Assembly: GCF_030272615.1 (NCBI RefSeq)
Contig: NC_081407.1
Location: forward strand, 155,105,548-155,169,547
Reading direction: 5' to 3'
Source of the DNA: Cryptomeria japonica
Taxonomy: Eukaryota > Streptophyta > Pinopsida > Cupressales > Cupressaceae
DNA: 64,000 nucleotides
This document shows positions 1 through 12,384 of this stretch, one piece after another; position 1 is the first letter of the stretch; the number at the start of each line of letters is the position of its first letter. The notes below the pieces were generated by a model that searched no databases, had not been told where the DNA came from, and saw nothing but the letters and a program-made list of their open reading frames with translations. A program made the translations under genes and the position numbers.

Positions 1-63
1 TAAAATTACTCAATTAAATAAGTCAAATGAAAAACTATAATTAATTATAATTATTTAATCTTT

Positions 64-78
64 AAACTCACAAATATT
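64..78. repeat. Left target-site duplication of the LINE
   Basis: The 15 bases AAACTCACAAATATT here recur at 8061-8075. The first two A's of the right copy cannot be separated from the LINE's A-rich tail, so the certain duplication is 13 bp. This is the signature of target-primed reverse transcription and fixes the LINE's 5' end at about position 79. Confidence 0.9.
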
Positions 79-644
79 GTTTTGCAGGGTCGAGCTGTAA
101 TCGACACTGGTTTTAGCAGGCACATGCGAAGGAGGGAAGCCGCTGTGGTGGTCACGACCACCTAGGTAAGGGAAACCGGAGGAAAACTATTTCATTTGCC
201 CTAGGGAAGGGCAATTATTTACATCAATCTCTGGAGACTCGTAAAAGGCCGATTCCGTCACTTTCTTGCCGGAGGAAAAAGATTTCATCTTGGAAAATTT
301 AGGGCTGTGAAGCGTTAAAAGGGGTCTAGTTTGTGAAAACAACCTGGGTCGATCCAGAGACCTCCTCCATCTTTTCTTTGCCTCAAGGGCCTATTTTTTC
401 TTCTTCACTTGCCCGATACACGACAACTTGCCAACGTCTCCCAACTTATGCCAAAGTGGAAGCATTAGAATCGGGTTATGTAAAATGTGAAAGAATAGAC
501 AAGACACATGAACTGTTTGACAGAATGCCTCAAATAGAATTATTCTCTTGATTTGAGATTTATTGAAAAGGCTTTAGAATGGCCATGGATTGTTTAAGCA
601 ATGGAAACTAGGCAGCCAATACAGATCACAAGGACACACAGAGG
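79..644 (+). other. LINE 5' leader
   Basis: This is the stretch between the LINE 5' end and the first ORF1 ATG. It begins GTTTTGCAGGGTCGAGC. A short open frame at 333-551 has no recognisable domain and I treat it as chance. The leader presumably holds the internal promoter used by full-length LINEs, but I see no diagnostic motif. Confidence 0.6.
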
Positions 645-2901
645 ATGGCGGATGGTGATGGCATCCAGGGATATTCAAAGAAAACCTTAGGAATGGCGAA
701 TAGGCAGATGCCATGGGAAAATGTGCCATTTGACGACCATGATTTGGCTCAATTAAAAACTTCTGATCATTCTCCTCAATGGGTTGTCAAGGATGGTCGC
801 CGGCGTGACTTGGCTTATGACAAATTCCTACCGGCTTCATCATATTTTTGCAAATTTACAAGTAATTATGTTCCAAAACCTTCACGTTCTTATTATAAAT
901 CTTTTGTTCCCAAGGCATTGATATTTCAGGGCATTCTGGGTCCTCATCCCGTTGATCACCCAAATACTCCTTTTAAGCATTTTCATTCCTTTTTTGGTTC
1001 TAAAAAACCTATGAAGCATAGATATGTTTCGCCTCAACCGCCATTTGACATTTGTGTTGGCTCCCCGCGTTCTAATGGTTTTTCCCCATTAGCTTCTTCT
1101 GGATCTCCCTCCCAGGATTGTAATCCTTCCCTCCCATCTTATGTCACCTGGCCAAATAACACTTTGGTTTCAAACCCTCACTTCCTTTCTTCCCCGAATG
1201 ACATTCATGTTGCTAAACGAGCTCCCTTCCATCCAAATCCACTTCCCCATAACTCTCCCTTTGCATTTTCCAATTCGATAAGGAGCAATCCGCATTCTTC
1301 TATGTAGTATAAGGTTATATTCCCCGATTACATGATTCAGAACTCTGTGAAGTTATTGCATTCTACTGCCCTCATTGGTAAGATTCTTTCTTTGGTTTCT
1401 TTTGGTAAATTGTTAACATGGGCAAAGTCTAATTGGGATGGTATGAAGGATTTATTTCTGTTTGATAAAGATTCTCTATATTTCACTATGATTTTTGATT
1501 CTGAAAAGTATAGGGATTGTGTGCATAGATTTAAAGGGTGGTTTTGTTTTGGGATAGGAATTTTTACCTATGCTTGGTCTCCTCGTTTTGATATTCAATC
1601 GGCAAAGCTACAATTTATGCCCTTCTAGGTAACTTTCCTAGGTCTTCCCTTGGAGTATCGTGATATGTATATGGTTGAAATCCTGACAAACAAATTGGGC
1701 GTCTTTATTAAGCATGATTTAGTTCCTTTTGAATGACCTCATCTTCCGATTAGGATTTGTTTGGTATTAAATTTGTCTAAACCCATTCCCTCTGAGATTA
1801 CTATTTGCTCCAAATATGGTGCGTGGATTCAGCCTGTGGTGATTCAAGATTCGATCGCTATTCATTTTTGTGCTCCGTTACTGGGCCATTTCACCTCTCA
1901 ATGTTGTGGTGATTTTGATGCATCTTTACAAGTTTGTTCATATTTTTCATCTGATTTTCGCCAATGTTCTCTTTTTAAAAGTAAGGATCGTCAGTCTTTA
2001 AATGATCATAATGTTAAGGATTCTGCTCCTTTACGTCTTTCTGTTACATCTCTCATTTCTTTTTTTGGATATATAGTATGTGATGTGCCTCTGATGGATT
2101 TTACTTTTCTTTGCTCTCTAGTTGTGTTCTTCTTTGTTTTGTCTGCCATTTGTCGGTTTTGTTTCCTGTTTCTTCAAACTCGGTTAAGTTTCTTCCTAGT
2201 CCTTTCAAGGATTATTGGTCTTCTGAATTTCATTTTGAACCTTTTTTGTTCTCCTTTGCGAGTTTTTTTCAAATTTCTTGTCCTTCGATTCCATTTCCAA
2301 AATTGTTGTTACCTTCAAATAGTTGCACAAATCATTGCTCTATTAATTCTTCTTCTCGTTCTTCTTTTGTGGGTTTGGCGGATGATACCAAAATTATTCA
2401 TAGTTTGATTTTTGATAGTGATTCTTTTTTGCACATTCCAAAGTCTCCTTCTTCTCTTTCCATTTCTGAAGAGAAAATTCAGCTTATTGCTTCAGATATT
2501 TTATTTTCAGTTTCTTCTGATCTATTTGATGAGATTGTTGCAAAGGAATTTCCTGAATTTTCTTTTTCTTCTGCATTTGCCTCTTCGGGGCTTGTCCATG
2601 CTGGTTGTCATGTTTCCTCTTCTTAGCCAAATTCAGTTGAAGGTGTGGATGCAAATCTTATTGATAGTCCTTCTTCAACTATTTCTAATGTGTATGGATT
2701 TGGTTTCTCTCAGAATCGAGCCTTGGAGCAATCTCCTTCTGTTTCCTCCCTATTATTAAAACTCCTAAGAAGAGGGGTCGAAAACCAAAATTGGCTAAAA
2801 TCAAGGAGGAGATTGCAATTGGTATTCAATCCACTATCGTAGAGAAATTTTCTTCCCAAGTCAAAACAAGGAGGGCATGTTGCTCTCCTTGTGATAAATA
2901 A
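645..2901 (+). pseudogene. LINE ORF1 (RNA-binding/zinc-knuckle protein), degraded
   Basis: In plant L1 elements ORF1 encodes the RNA-binding protein that coats the element RNA. Here one frame runs from the ATG at 645 to about 2050, broken by stops at 1305-1307, 1626-1628 and 1734-1736. The segment at 1641-1700 (GLPLEYRDMY) is the GLPxEY core of the DUF4283-type domain. A zinc-knuckle-like stretch with LGHFTSQC follows near 1880-1900, but its first cysteine pair is not intact. A frameshift near 2050-2110 moves the reading into a Ser-rich tail ending at 2624-2626. A further shift near 2750 leads to a basic AT-hook-like motif (KKRGRKPK, about 2768-2792) and a stop at 2899-2901, abutting ORF2. 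The Ser-rich spacer and basic tail are seen; their function is inferred. Confidence 0.8.
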
Positions 2902-5900
2902 GGATTTTATCTTGGAATGTCAGGGGCTTAAATGCCCGTGACAAAAGGGGAAGGATCAAGAAATTTCTTGATTCTTCAAAAGTGGATATCATCTTATTGC
3001 AAGAGTTTATACTTTCTCAGGATTCTTTTGATAACATAATTTCCAAATGGTCCCTTTGGAAAGCTATTCATGTTCCTTCTTTGGGTGCTTCTGGTGGTCT
3101 TATAACTTTATGGAATCCTAAATCAGCCAAAGTTGAGATGTTATCTTTTGCTTCTCATTGACAGTCGTTAAAGGTTGACTGGTTTGAAGTCTCTTTTGTT
3201 CTATTTAATATTTATGGTCCGACTTCTTCTTCAGATAAAACCGAATTATGGGATTCCTTATCTGAATTGTTTTTATGATATGATGATTTTTTTATTGTGC
3301 TTGGGGGTGATTTTAATGCTCTCCTTTCCTCGAATGAAAAAAGAGGGGGTAATCCTACAACTCAAAAGGTTATTGATGGCTTTTCTTCCTTTGTACAAAA
3401 TAGTGCGTTATTCGATATTTTCCCTTCTAATGGTTCTTTCACTTGGACTAATAGGAGATCTAAATGCCAGATTGCCTCTCACCTTGACCGATTTCTTATT
3501 TCCCTAAACCTACGTTTGAGCAACTTTTCCTTTTCTTCTGAGATTCTTACCTCCTCAGACTCTGACCATTTCCCAATTTTGCTCAATTTTGATAAATTGG
3601 ATCATGTTCCCTCTGTTAGACCTTCTTTTAAGTTTGAGAAAATGTGGTTCACTCATCCTCATTTTCTTTCTTTATTAAAGAAATGGTGGATAAGTGTTCC
3701 ATTTTGCAAAGGTTCTAAGATGTTTCAATTTTATTCCAAACTGAAATTTGTGAAATCTCAAATTATGGCTTGGAATAAATTGGTCTTTAAGAATATTTTT
3801 CATGAAAAAGAGGCAGTTGCAACTGATTTGAAGGTTGTTAATGAGGATATTATTAGACATGGCACTAATTCCTCCATTAATGACGCTCAAAGGAAATTGC
3901 AAGCTTATTGGGAGATCCTTTGCTCCCGGGTTGAAATCTATTGGTAGCAAAAGTCTCATGAGGTTTGGCTTAAAGAAGGTGACATGAATACTGCCTTCTT
4001 TCAAGCTGCAGCCAAGCTTAAAAGAGCTGCTTCTACAATTTTTAGTATTAAGGATTCTAAGTCTGGTTATGTCCTTAATTTAGATCAGCAGATTAGAGAG
4101 GAGGGGGTGTCTTTTTTTAAGGAATTGTTATCTCCTTCTTTTTCTTCTTCCTCTATGGATTTGATTTTAGATTCTATCCCCTCCCTTGTTTCTCATGAGG
4201 ATAATGACTTTCTTATGAGGCTTTTTTCTTTAGATGAGTTTCATTCTATTGTTTTTTCCATGGCCCCTGACAAAGCTCTAGAACCTAATGGGTTGACTAT
4301 CTTGGTCTTTCAGAAATGTTGGGATTTTATTGGTTTTGACTTATTAATGGCTTTGGAAGAGTCTAGGAGGGGTGGGTATATCCTTAAAATTTTTAACATG
4401 ACTTATATTGCCCTTATCCCGAAATCTAAGAATCCCCAAACTTTTGCTGAATTTAGACCCATTTCTTTGTGCAACTCTATTTACAAAATCTTCACCAAGG
4501 CTATTTATTTAAGACTTAAAATTCTCCTTCCTCATATCATCTCTCCTCAACAAGGAGGTTTTGTTCCGGGTTGGGAAACTCATGAGGGAGCAATTGTTGC
4601 TCATGAAACTTTACATTCCATAAATTTGTCCAATATCCCGACTTTTGTGGTCAAACTTGATATGATGAAGGCTTATGATAAAGTTTGCTGGGCTTTTTTG
4701 CTCAAAGTTTTGAGAAAATTTGGTTTCTCTGAAAGCTGGTGTAAATGGATCAAGAGTTGTATTTCTACTGCTTCATTTTCTGTCATCATTAATGGAGCTC
4801 CCTCTGGATACTTTTCTTCAACCCAGGGTTTTAGACAAGGAGATCCTTTATCTCCTTTCATATTTATCATTATGGCAAAATCTTTTAGTTGATTGGTTAT
4901 TAAGCAAAGGGATCTGGGTTTTTGGCAAGGGGTATTAATTCCCAACTGATATTTTAGTCACTCATAACCTTTTTGTCGATGATACACTTTTATTTGGGTC
5001 TTCTTCTATTCAAGAGGCTACTTATATTAAATTTATTCTGGATACTTATACTGCTGGATCTGGCCAACATATTAGCCCCCATAAATCCAAGATCTTCATT
5101 TTTAATACTCCTCAGTTGGTGGCTGATAGACTTGTGAATATCTTATGTTCCCCAGTAGACTCTCTTCCTTCTACCCATTTGGGGATTCCTTTATTTATGG
5201 GATCTACTAAGTCTTCTTTTTGGAATTCGGTTATTGAGACTCTTAAATCTCGTATTTCCGCTTGGAAGGCTAGGTGGTTGTCTCTTTCAGGTAGGATACT
5301 TCTCATTAAAACGGTCCTATCTGCCATTCCCAATTAATATATCTCAGTTCTTCAAGCTCCCAAATCAGTCATCTCCCAAATTGAAAAGATTATTCGATCT
5401 TTTCTTTGGAAAAATAACATGACATAAGATAAAAAGATTCCACTGATTTCTTTGACCAAGATGTTTCTTTCCAAGCAAGTTGGTGGTGCTGGGATTCAGG
5501 ACTTATCTAAAAGAAATAGGGCTTTTGGGGGCAAACTATTTTGGTCTATGTATACTAAGCCCCAATCTTTGTGGTGCCAAATTATGCAGGCTAAGTATTT
5601 GGATTCCCAAAATCCTGCTAGGATCTTCACAATTTCTAATCCTCCACAGGGGTCTGCTATTTGGAACTTTATGATCTCATGTAGGGAAGTGGTCTCTAAT
5701 TTTATCTCCTGGCAGGTCCATTCAAGGAAGGATATTCTTTTTTGGAAAGACTCCTCAAATGGCTTTCCCCCTCTTTTGCAGCATGATTCTCTTGCTTATG
5801 TTTCAGTTATTCTTTCTTAATCATGGGGAGTTAGATTGGTTGATTATGTAGATAGTGTTGATTTGTTTTCTCACAAGGTCTCATGGAAGGATCCCTCTAC

Positions 5901-7161
5901 TCTGCCTTTATCCTTGCAGGAAATTCAAAATTTTAAATCTGTTTTGCAAGACCGAGTGGCTTTCCTTTCTAACATCAAAGATCAACTTATTTGGTGCCCT
6001 TCTAAATCAGGAAACTACTCTGTTAAAGAAGGATATTTTGCTATTCAACAAATGGTCAATCAAAATGCTCCTCATCGTGCCTTTTTGTTCTATTGGAATA
6101 ATTCAGTATTACCTAAAGCTGGCATTTTTTCCTGGCTCGCGCTGCAAAATAGAATTTTGACTAGTGATCGTTTAGTCAAATTTAATATTGCAGCCTCCTT
6201 TTCTTGTGTCTTATGTGGTAAAGCTCTTGAATATGTCAATCATCTTTTTCTTCATTGTGAGTTTGCGAGTAGTTGTTGGCATTTTGTCCTCCAAAAGTTA
6301 TCTCTTTCATTCCCTTTACCTTTATCTTTATGGGACATGTTTAAGTCTTGGCCAGTTTTGTACTCATCTTCTCTATTTTATTGTTTGTGGTTTATAATTC
6401 CCTCTTCAGTCATATGGGCCATTTGGTGGGAAAGAAACAAGCGCATTTTTAGATGTGACTCATCGGATTTATCGGTTGTTCTTGGGATTTTGGAAAGAAG
6501 TATTATTGAGCAAGTTAATGCCCATGTCCAGAAATATTTTAATATGAATTCAGAGTTCTCTTCTTGGGATAATTTTATGATTTCTTCTTGGAAAAGTATC
6601 ATTATTCCTGTATCACCCACCTTTCCAAGGATTTGGAAAACACCTGTAGACATAAATTCCATAAAATGGCATCCTTCTAATGCCCCTTTTTGTAAATTGA
6701 ATTTTGATGGATCCTCCCATGGAAATCCTAGTGATTTAGGAATAGGGATAGTTTTTCATGATCATTTGGGTTCTTTATTAGCATTAAAAGCTATGCCAAT
6801 TTCTCCTGGTACAAATAATATGGCTGAGGCTTGTGCTCTTTTAGAAGGTCTTGTTATGGCTAAGGATTTGAATTTCAAATACCTTCATATTGAAGGTGAT
6901 TCAACTATTGTCATTAATGCTTGCAAGGCAAGAAAAACTGATAATTGGCATTTCCGGTATATTCTTGAGCAAATATGGACTCTTCTTGATACGTTTGAGC
7001 ACCTCAACATCTCACATGTTTATCGTGAAGGTAATGCATTGGTTGATTGCCTCGCTAATATGGGTTGTGACAAAACCATTATTGATTCCTCTCGATTGGG
7101 GGGTGACTTGATGAGCTTCCTAAACCTATTAAGTATAGCCTGTAGAGAGTTGAGGATTTAA
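2898..7161 (+). pseudogene. LINE ORF2: endonuclease, reverse transcriptase, zf-RVT, RNase H (broken)
   Basis: This is the replication polyprotein of the LINE. The AP-like endonuclease starts at SWNVRGLN (about 2910) and continues with LLQEF, GGDFNALL (3300-3323), LDRFL and SDHFPI (near 3560-3577). The reverse transcriptase shows FRPISLCNSIYK, KLDMMKAYDKV, GFRQGDPLSP (near 4830) and FVDD at 4972-4983, where plant LINEs usually read FADD. A zf-RVT zinc motif (SCVLCG..HLFLHCEFASSCW) lies near 6205-6285. The RNase H domain (about 6690-7110) keeps LNFDGSS, NMAEACAL, IEGDST and REGNALVDCLA, so its acidic residues look complete. Stops occur at 3159, 3276, 3945, 4890, about 4943, 5335, 5425 and 5818. 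There is one frameshift near 4945-4968, just before FVDD. The C-terminal third, 5836-7161, is open. Confidence 0.92.
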
Positions 7162-8040
7162 TCTTTCTTATTATATGATTGCTTGTTTATACGAGTTGAT
7201 ATTCTCTTCTCTTGGTGAGGTATTTCTTTTCATAATTCCATTTGGTTTTGATTTGAGGTACTTTGCTTTACTTGATCATCACTTGACATTCATTAATGAT
7301 GAGTTGGTTGTTATTGATGTTGTTCATGTGTTTGGTACTCTCTTCTGGTGCGAAATATGGAGATATTATTTTCATATTGGGAATCCGTCCTTCATATGCC
7401 ATTTAAAGTTTGGCATAGCGTTGTTTTCATGATTAACTCTGTACGCCGCTTCTTTTGGTTAGTCAGATTTTTATGATATATCTCCTCTTTCTTTTCATCT
7501 ACGGCATAAAAATTTTGGGCTTCATTTCTCTCTAGCATTTCCACATTCACCTCTTCTCCTTTGGCATTTGTCTATAATGATGGACCGCAGATCTCATGTT
7601 GTTGGTGTCAGTCATGTTTTGGAACCTTGTGTTTCTTGTAAATTCTCTATGTTCTGTAGTATATATATATTTTGGTTGCATTTGTTTTTTGGTGCAGGGG
7701 CATGTCAATTTTGGTTGCAGGAGTTCTTTCTTGTAGGGCCTTCAAGATATCCCAGGAACTTATTTTGTAAATAAGCTTGCATGCTCATATTCTGTAAAAT
7801 GAGCTTGCATGCTCCTATTTGTAAATGAGCCCGCATGCTCCTTTGCTGATCTCTATTTTGTAACTAGCTCTGGCTAGAGGATTGTTCACTACTTCTCTTC
7901 TATAGTCATGTGATGAGCAATGACCAGAGTTTTTCTTGCTAGTTCTTTTCTCTGGGAGCTCAGTTTGAACTAGTTTTTAAATATATTGTAAAAATTATAT
8001 ACTATTAATAAAATATATCAAGTGGCATTGCGACCTTGCC
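7162..8040 (+). other. LINE 3' UTR
   Basis: No coding signal follows the RNase H stop. Short open frames (7175-7432, 7568-7774) match nothing. The region is T-rich and ends TATATTGTAAAAATTATATA, then AATAAAATATATC, just before the tail, giving a polyadenylation-like context (about 8009-8020). Confidence 0.7.
7763..7843 (+). repeat. Three-copy 27 bp tandem repeat in the LINE 3' UTR
   Basis: Three imperfect units share the core TGTAAATxAGCxxGCATGCTC (about 7763-7789, 7790-7816, 7817-7843). Each contains the palindrome GCATGC. It may be an RNA or protein recognition element used in retrotransposition, but that is inference. Confidence 0.75.
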
Positions 8041-8060
8041 AAAAAAAACAAAAACAAAAA

Positions 8061-8075
8061 AAACTCACAAATATT
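8061..8075. repeat. Right target-site duplication of the LINE
   Basis: This is the second copy of AAACTCACAAATATT, directly after the A-rich tail. See 64-78. Confidence 0.9.
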
Positions 8076-8432
8076 ACTTTTTCAAATTAGTTAAATAATT
8101 TAAATCTTAAATTTCTACCAATTCCATCACATTAATTAATTAAATAATTTAATTAACTACTTCCCAAAACTGAGAGGGGTTAAAACAATAATCATTTCTC
8201 AAAATTATCAACTATAAGCAAGAGTGACAATTTACAACAACCCCAAATACTGAGTACTAACAAAAGGGTGCCGACTAACAAGACCTAGCAAACAGGGGAC
8301 TAGGGTGCCTAACAGGGTCTGACTGATATCTCCTTGCCCACTTTACCGTTGGGTTGGAGAGCACACTCAGACCTGAAGATTCAGGTGGAGTCGATGCTCG
8401 GTACCTACAATTGTATAAACAAATTGTTGAGA
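8076..8432. other. Unassigned DNA flanking the LINE insertion
   Basis: AT-rich sequence continuous with 1-63 before the LINE inserted. The part at 8263-8410 is more GC-balanced and not obviously coding. It could belong to an older LTR, but I cannot define ends. Confidence 0.4.
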
Positions 8433-8528
8433 ATACATATACATATACATACACACACACACACACGCGCGCGCGCGCGCGCGTACACACACACACACAC
8501 GCGCGCGCGCGCATACACACACACACAT
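8433..8528. repeat. 96 bp alternating purine-pyrimidine microsatellite (CA/CG/TA)
   Basis: Blocks of (AT/AC)n, (AC)n, (GC)n, (AC)n, (GC)n and (AC)n alternate without breaking purine-pyrimidine alternation over the whole stretch. Open frames on both strands here are artefacts of the repeat. Confidence 0.95.
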
Positions 8529-10620
8529 TTATATATATCATACCGTGAGTAGGGAATGGAAGCGACATAGCTTGCTCGTAGAGAGTTGTGCTTTTTCTCC
8601 CCCTCACCCAAGTATATCAAACATGGAAGCAGTGTACATCAAGTCTATATACATCAATAAATATAAATAAATTCATAAATAAACTAATGAAATGAATCCA
8701 TCTAATAATCACATCATAAACTACATCATATGTTTCCATCAGAGACAATGCCATTCAAATAATGATCACAACCACTTAAACACATCAGAGATAATAAGAA
8801 ACACAAGATCAAGGTAGGTATACATCTATAATCATCTAACACACATACCAAACGAAGATACATCACATAACATCACTATACTAACCCAACACATAACATG
8901 TAACATCATAGTCATATAGAAATCCAGGAAACGTAAACAAGCCTCACACTCTAAAACCAAAATTGACCAATGCCAAAATCGGGGTCGAACCACTTAGAGC
9001 ACAAATCACAAAGTTTGACAAGCCAAAAGAGGGAGGGGCACTACAACCTGCACACATATGAATAAAGACGAAATGTTGGGTGGCTATGATTAGAGGTTTG
9101 CCATAGTCAAACCTTCATTTTGATGTTTGCACCTCCACGAACAATCAAGATAGATAGATTTGATAAAAGTGATAGTAGAAACACAATATAGAAGATGGAA
9201 TAAATAATATGCTCAATGACAGATAATGAAGAGGATGTTGTGATAGACCCACAAAGCACAAACTTCCCTTCAACACCAAAGATTAAAAGCTTGCTGGGAT
9301 AAGAGAAAAGCGTAAACCTCCCAAGTTGATGAAGATTTTTTGCGAATGGTGATGGAAGTGAGTTATGGATGAGAATGCAAGAAACTTATGAGAAATCATG
9401 AGCGTAATTGCAAAGAGAAAGTTGTGAATATAATAGAATGCAAAAAGAGAGCCAAATAGAGTTAAATGAAGCGAAATTGGAAAGATAAAGGGGGCTAGAA
9501 ATTGTCTTGACTTTGGTGGGAGTCGAAAGGTGTTACACTATCATAATTAGTAGGTGTAACGTCTTAATGACCAAATTCAATCACAAATTTTTGTAAGACA
9601 AATACGTATGTGGATGTCTCTATGACATGTAGGTATCCATGAACAATTTAGACAAAATGGTCAGAAAGACATGCATGATAGATGGAAAAGTAGATTGAGG
9701 AACCTAGTGAGATGGGAGCTTTATCATTGTCTTCAATTTAGCTAAATAAAAGGTGTTATGCAGCGTTGAATTGTATAGGGTATAATTTACGACATTACAA
9801 CATAATATCAAATATTCATAGTTGTAAGTTTTTCAACTATTTTGAAGGATTTATCCATGAGGTTTCATATGATGCATCATAGTGTAAAAGATCCTCAACA
9901 TCCTACTTAAATGATGTCAAAACCCATAGATCCATATAAAACACATTAGATTTGGACTTACAAACTTTTGGGGTAATTTTTTGGAGGTTGTATGAACCTA
10001 TGAACAATATCTCTAGTAGTGAATAGTATTTTTAGAGTGAACGAAGTTGTAGTGTGAACAACGTTGCCAATAGTGAACAATATTTTTAGTTGTGAACATT
10101 ATTTTTTCATCTATGAATACTATATTTTGGCTACGAATAATTTATTTAGGTTGTAAACAATATTTTCAAGCTATGAATACTATTTTTTAGCTCCTCTTTT
10201 TTTATTCATAAGAAGATAGTTTCCTTTTGATAGCCATAACTTTTCATTAGGATATACCATCTTTTAAAGTTTTTATAGTTATTAAAAATTTGACTCTAAG
10301 ATCTCCATAGAAATATTAGTATATTTTCATGATTTTGTTATGTTCATTTTATTGTTGATTGAATTCTAGATTACTTTTTTAGCTCGTGTGCTCATAACTT
10401 TCACCCATAGTCCTCATTTTGGAAAAAAGACATGAGAAAGGTATTGACGAGCTGTTCTCTACCATCGAAGTAATTTTTTACATTCAACACACAATATATT
10501 TAGTTATTTGCACTTTTATTGTTATCCTAGATATTTTGGTAGGTAGAGAAGTTTTATTTTCTTGTGTATAATTTATTTTAGCTTATTAATGTGTGTTGGG
10601 ATTATTGATATTTGATTTTT
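8529..10620. other. No recognisable gene
   Basis: About 2.1 kb of AT-rich sequence without a long open frame or a motif I recognise. At 9015-9045 the reverse strand reads TGTAGTGCCCCTCCC, which resembles the start of some Ty3/gypsy LTRs, but I could not find a matching end, PBS or second copy. Confidence 0.5.
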
Positions 10621-10629
10621 TTTTAGGAA

Positions 10630-11159
10630 AGTATCATGAGTTTTTCTATTAACCCTTTTGTGCTACTTTTGGAAAAGGACAATTTTGAACCTTGGCGAAA
10701 GGACACGATACTAACATATCTTAAGTGACTTAATTTTTTTCCTTATCTTTATGGACCTATACTTGAACTAGATATACAGTTAGCAAAAAGTCAACGTGGA
10801 AAAACAATATTGATCATGTCATAATATTAATTTATTCTAGTGTTGATTATGATACTATGTGCTATTTTGGATCTTGAGTGTTTATATATACTTTGGAACA
10901 AGATCTGGGAGGTTATCAAGTATGTCACCATTCTCATATGAGCTTGTTATGGATTGTCTCATACCCTTTGATGATGCATATAATATATCCTTTGTTGAAA
11001 ATAATTTATAGAAACTTGAATATTCTAAAAGCTCTTGAATATTTTGATGATACAAAGATTTATTTTGTTGCTCCTCCTATGAAGATCACATTTCCATCAC
11101 TTGTTTCTACTTTAGATTTCAATGCTAATTCTTTGAGATCTTTCATTGATTGTTTATAG
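10630..11159 (+). pseudogene. Possible Ty1/copia gag remnant
   Basis: From 10636 the + strand reads SFSINPF..LEKDNFEPWRKD, similar in layout to the N-terminus of copia Gag (a target phrase followed by NFxxW). After about 33 codons stops accumulate in all frames. An open stretch at 10878-11159 has no clear domain. No LTR, PBS or protease is visible nearby. The call rests on one short motif and could be wrong. Confidence 0.3.
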
Positions 11160-11755
11160 TAGGTCAATATTAGTTTTCTAATAATAGCTTGTTGAGATTT
11201 CTACAATTGATTAAACATTCATCATTATTTGTGGAATCTTACATTTTCTAATTAGAGGATTCAATAGAGTATTTGCAATAATTTTTTGATGGTGCAAATT
11301 TCATCACTTCATTACATTGAAAGGCGTATTATACTCACATAATGGATTGAAGAATGTTGGTCAATACAAACTCCCTGTGATTAAAATTCACACCCACAAT
11401 AGTGGGTTACACTTTTTGGCCAAACTCAACATTGAAATGAACATTTGGAGCTAAATCTTCACGTTAGAACACCTATAGTTGCTAAATTGTGAAGAATTTG
11501 GAGATGATGCAAAGTAGTGATTTGTGGCATTTTGTCTATAGATTCTAAATATATATTTTTAAAATTTTTTGAAATCAAAATTCATTTCTTTTTCCATCTC
11601 TTTCACTAGCTAGTTTTTAATAGTAATCACCATTATTAAAGAGTGATGCGTACTATAAACCACATAACTTTTTTTCTATGGGGATAAAGTTCTATAAAAG
11701 AAAGATTTGTAACTATTATATCTATATAATGCATTTGACTTCATAATGTTTTATT

Positions 11756-12292
<537 letters not shown>

Positions 12293-12384
12293 GGGGGTTA
12301 GAGCAAACCTCCCTTCTCTTGAACCCCCATAGACCCCTTCAAATGAAGAGGAGGTTAGAATGAAGGGGGGTTTGTTCTAACCCC
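12293..12384. repeat. Foldback (inverted repeat) with ~23 bp arms
   Basis: The arms at 12293-12316 and 12362-12384 are reverse complements apart from two or three positions (left arm GGGGGTTAGAGCAAACC; right arm read backwards GGGGTTAGAACAAACC). The 45 bp loop contains a second small palindrome, CTTCAAATGAAG. A related stem, CATGTTTG..CAAACATG, lies about 60 bp further right (12440-12478). Confidence 0.75.

Larger units (their letters stand above)
79..8060 (+). mobile_element. Full-length plant L1-type LINE (non-LTR retrotransposon)
   Basis: The element is about 8 kb, bounded by the 13-15 bp duplication at 64-78 and 8061-8075, and ends in an A-rich tail (8041-8060) after the phrase CGACCTTGCC. 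It has the standard order: 5' leader, ORF1 (RNA-binding, zinc-knuckle type), ORF2 (endonuclease, reverse transcriptase, zf-RVT, RNase H) and a 3' UTR of about 880 bp. The complete 5' end is notable because most plant LINE copies are 5'-truncated. Both ORFs carry several stops and a few frameshifts, so this copy cannot make its own proteins. The domain order and the duplication are seen directly; assignment to the RNase H-bearing plant L1 group follows from that domain order. Confidence 0.93.

Noticed and set aside
8275-8620. Open frames on both strands with Thr-His, Arg-Ala or Val-Cys runs
   Set aside because: They are products of the CA/CG microsatellite.
9015-9045. Reverse-strand TGTAGTGCCCCTCCC as the start of another gypsy LTR
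   Set aside because: No PPT before it, no second copy and no PBS could be found.
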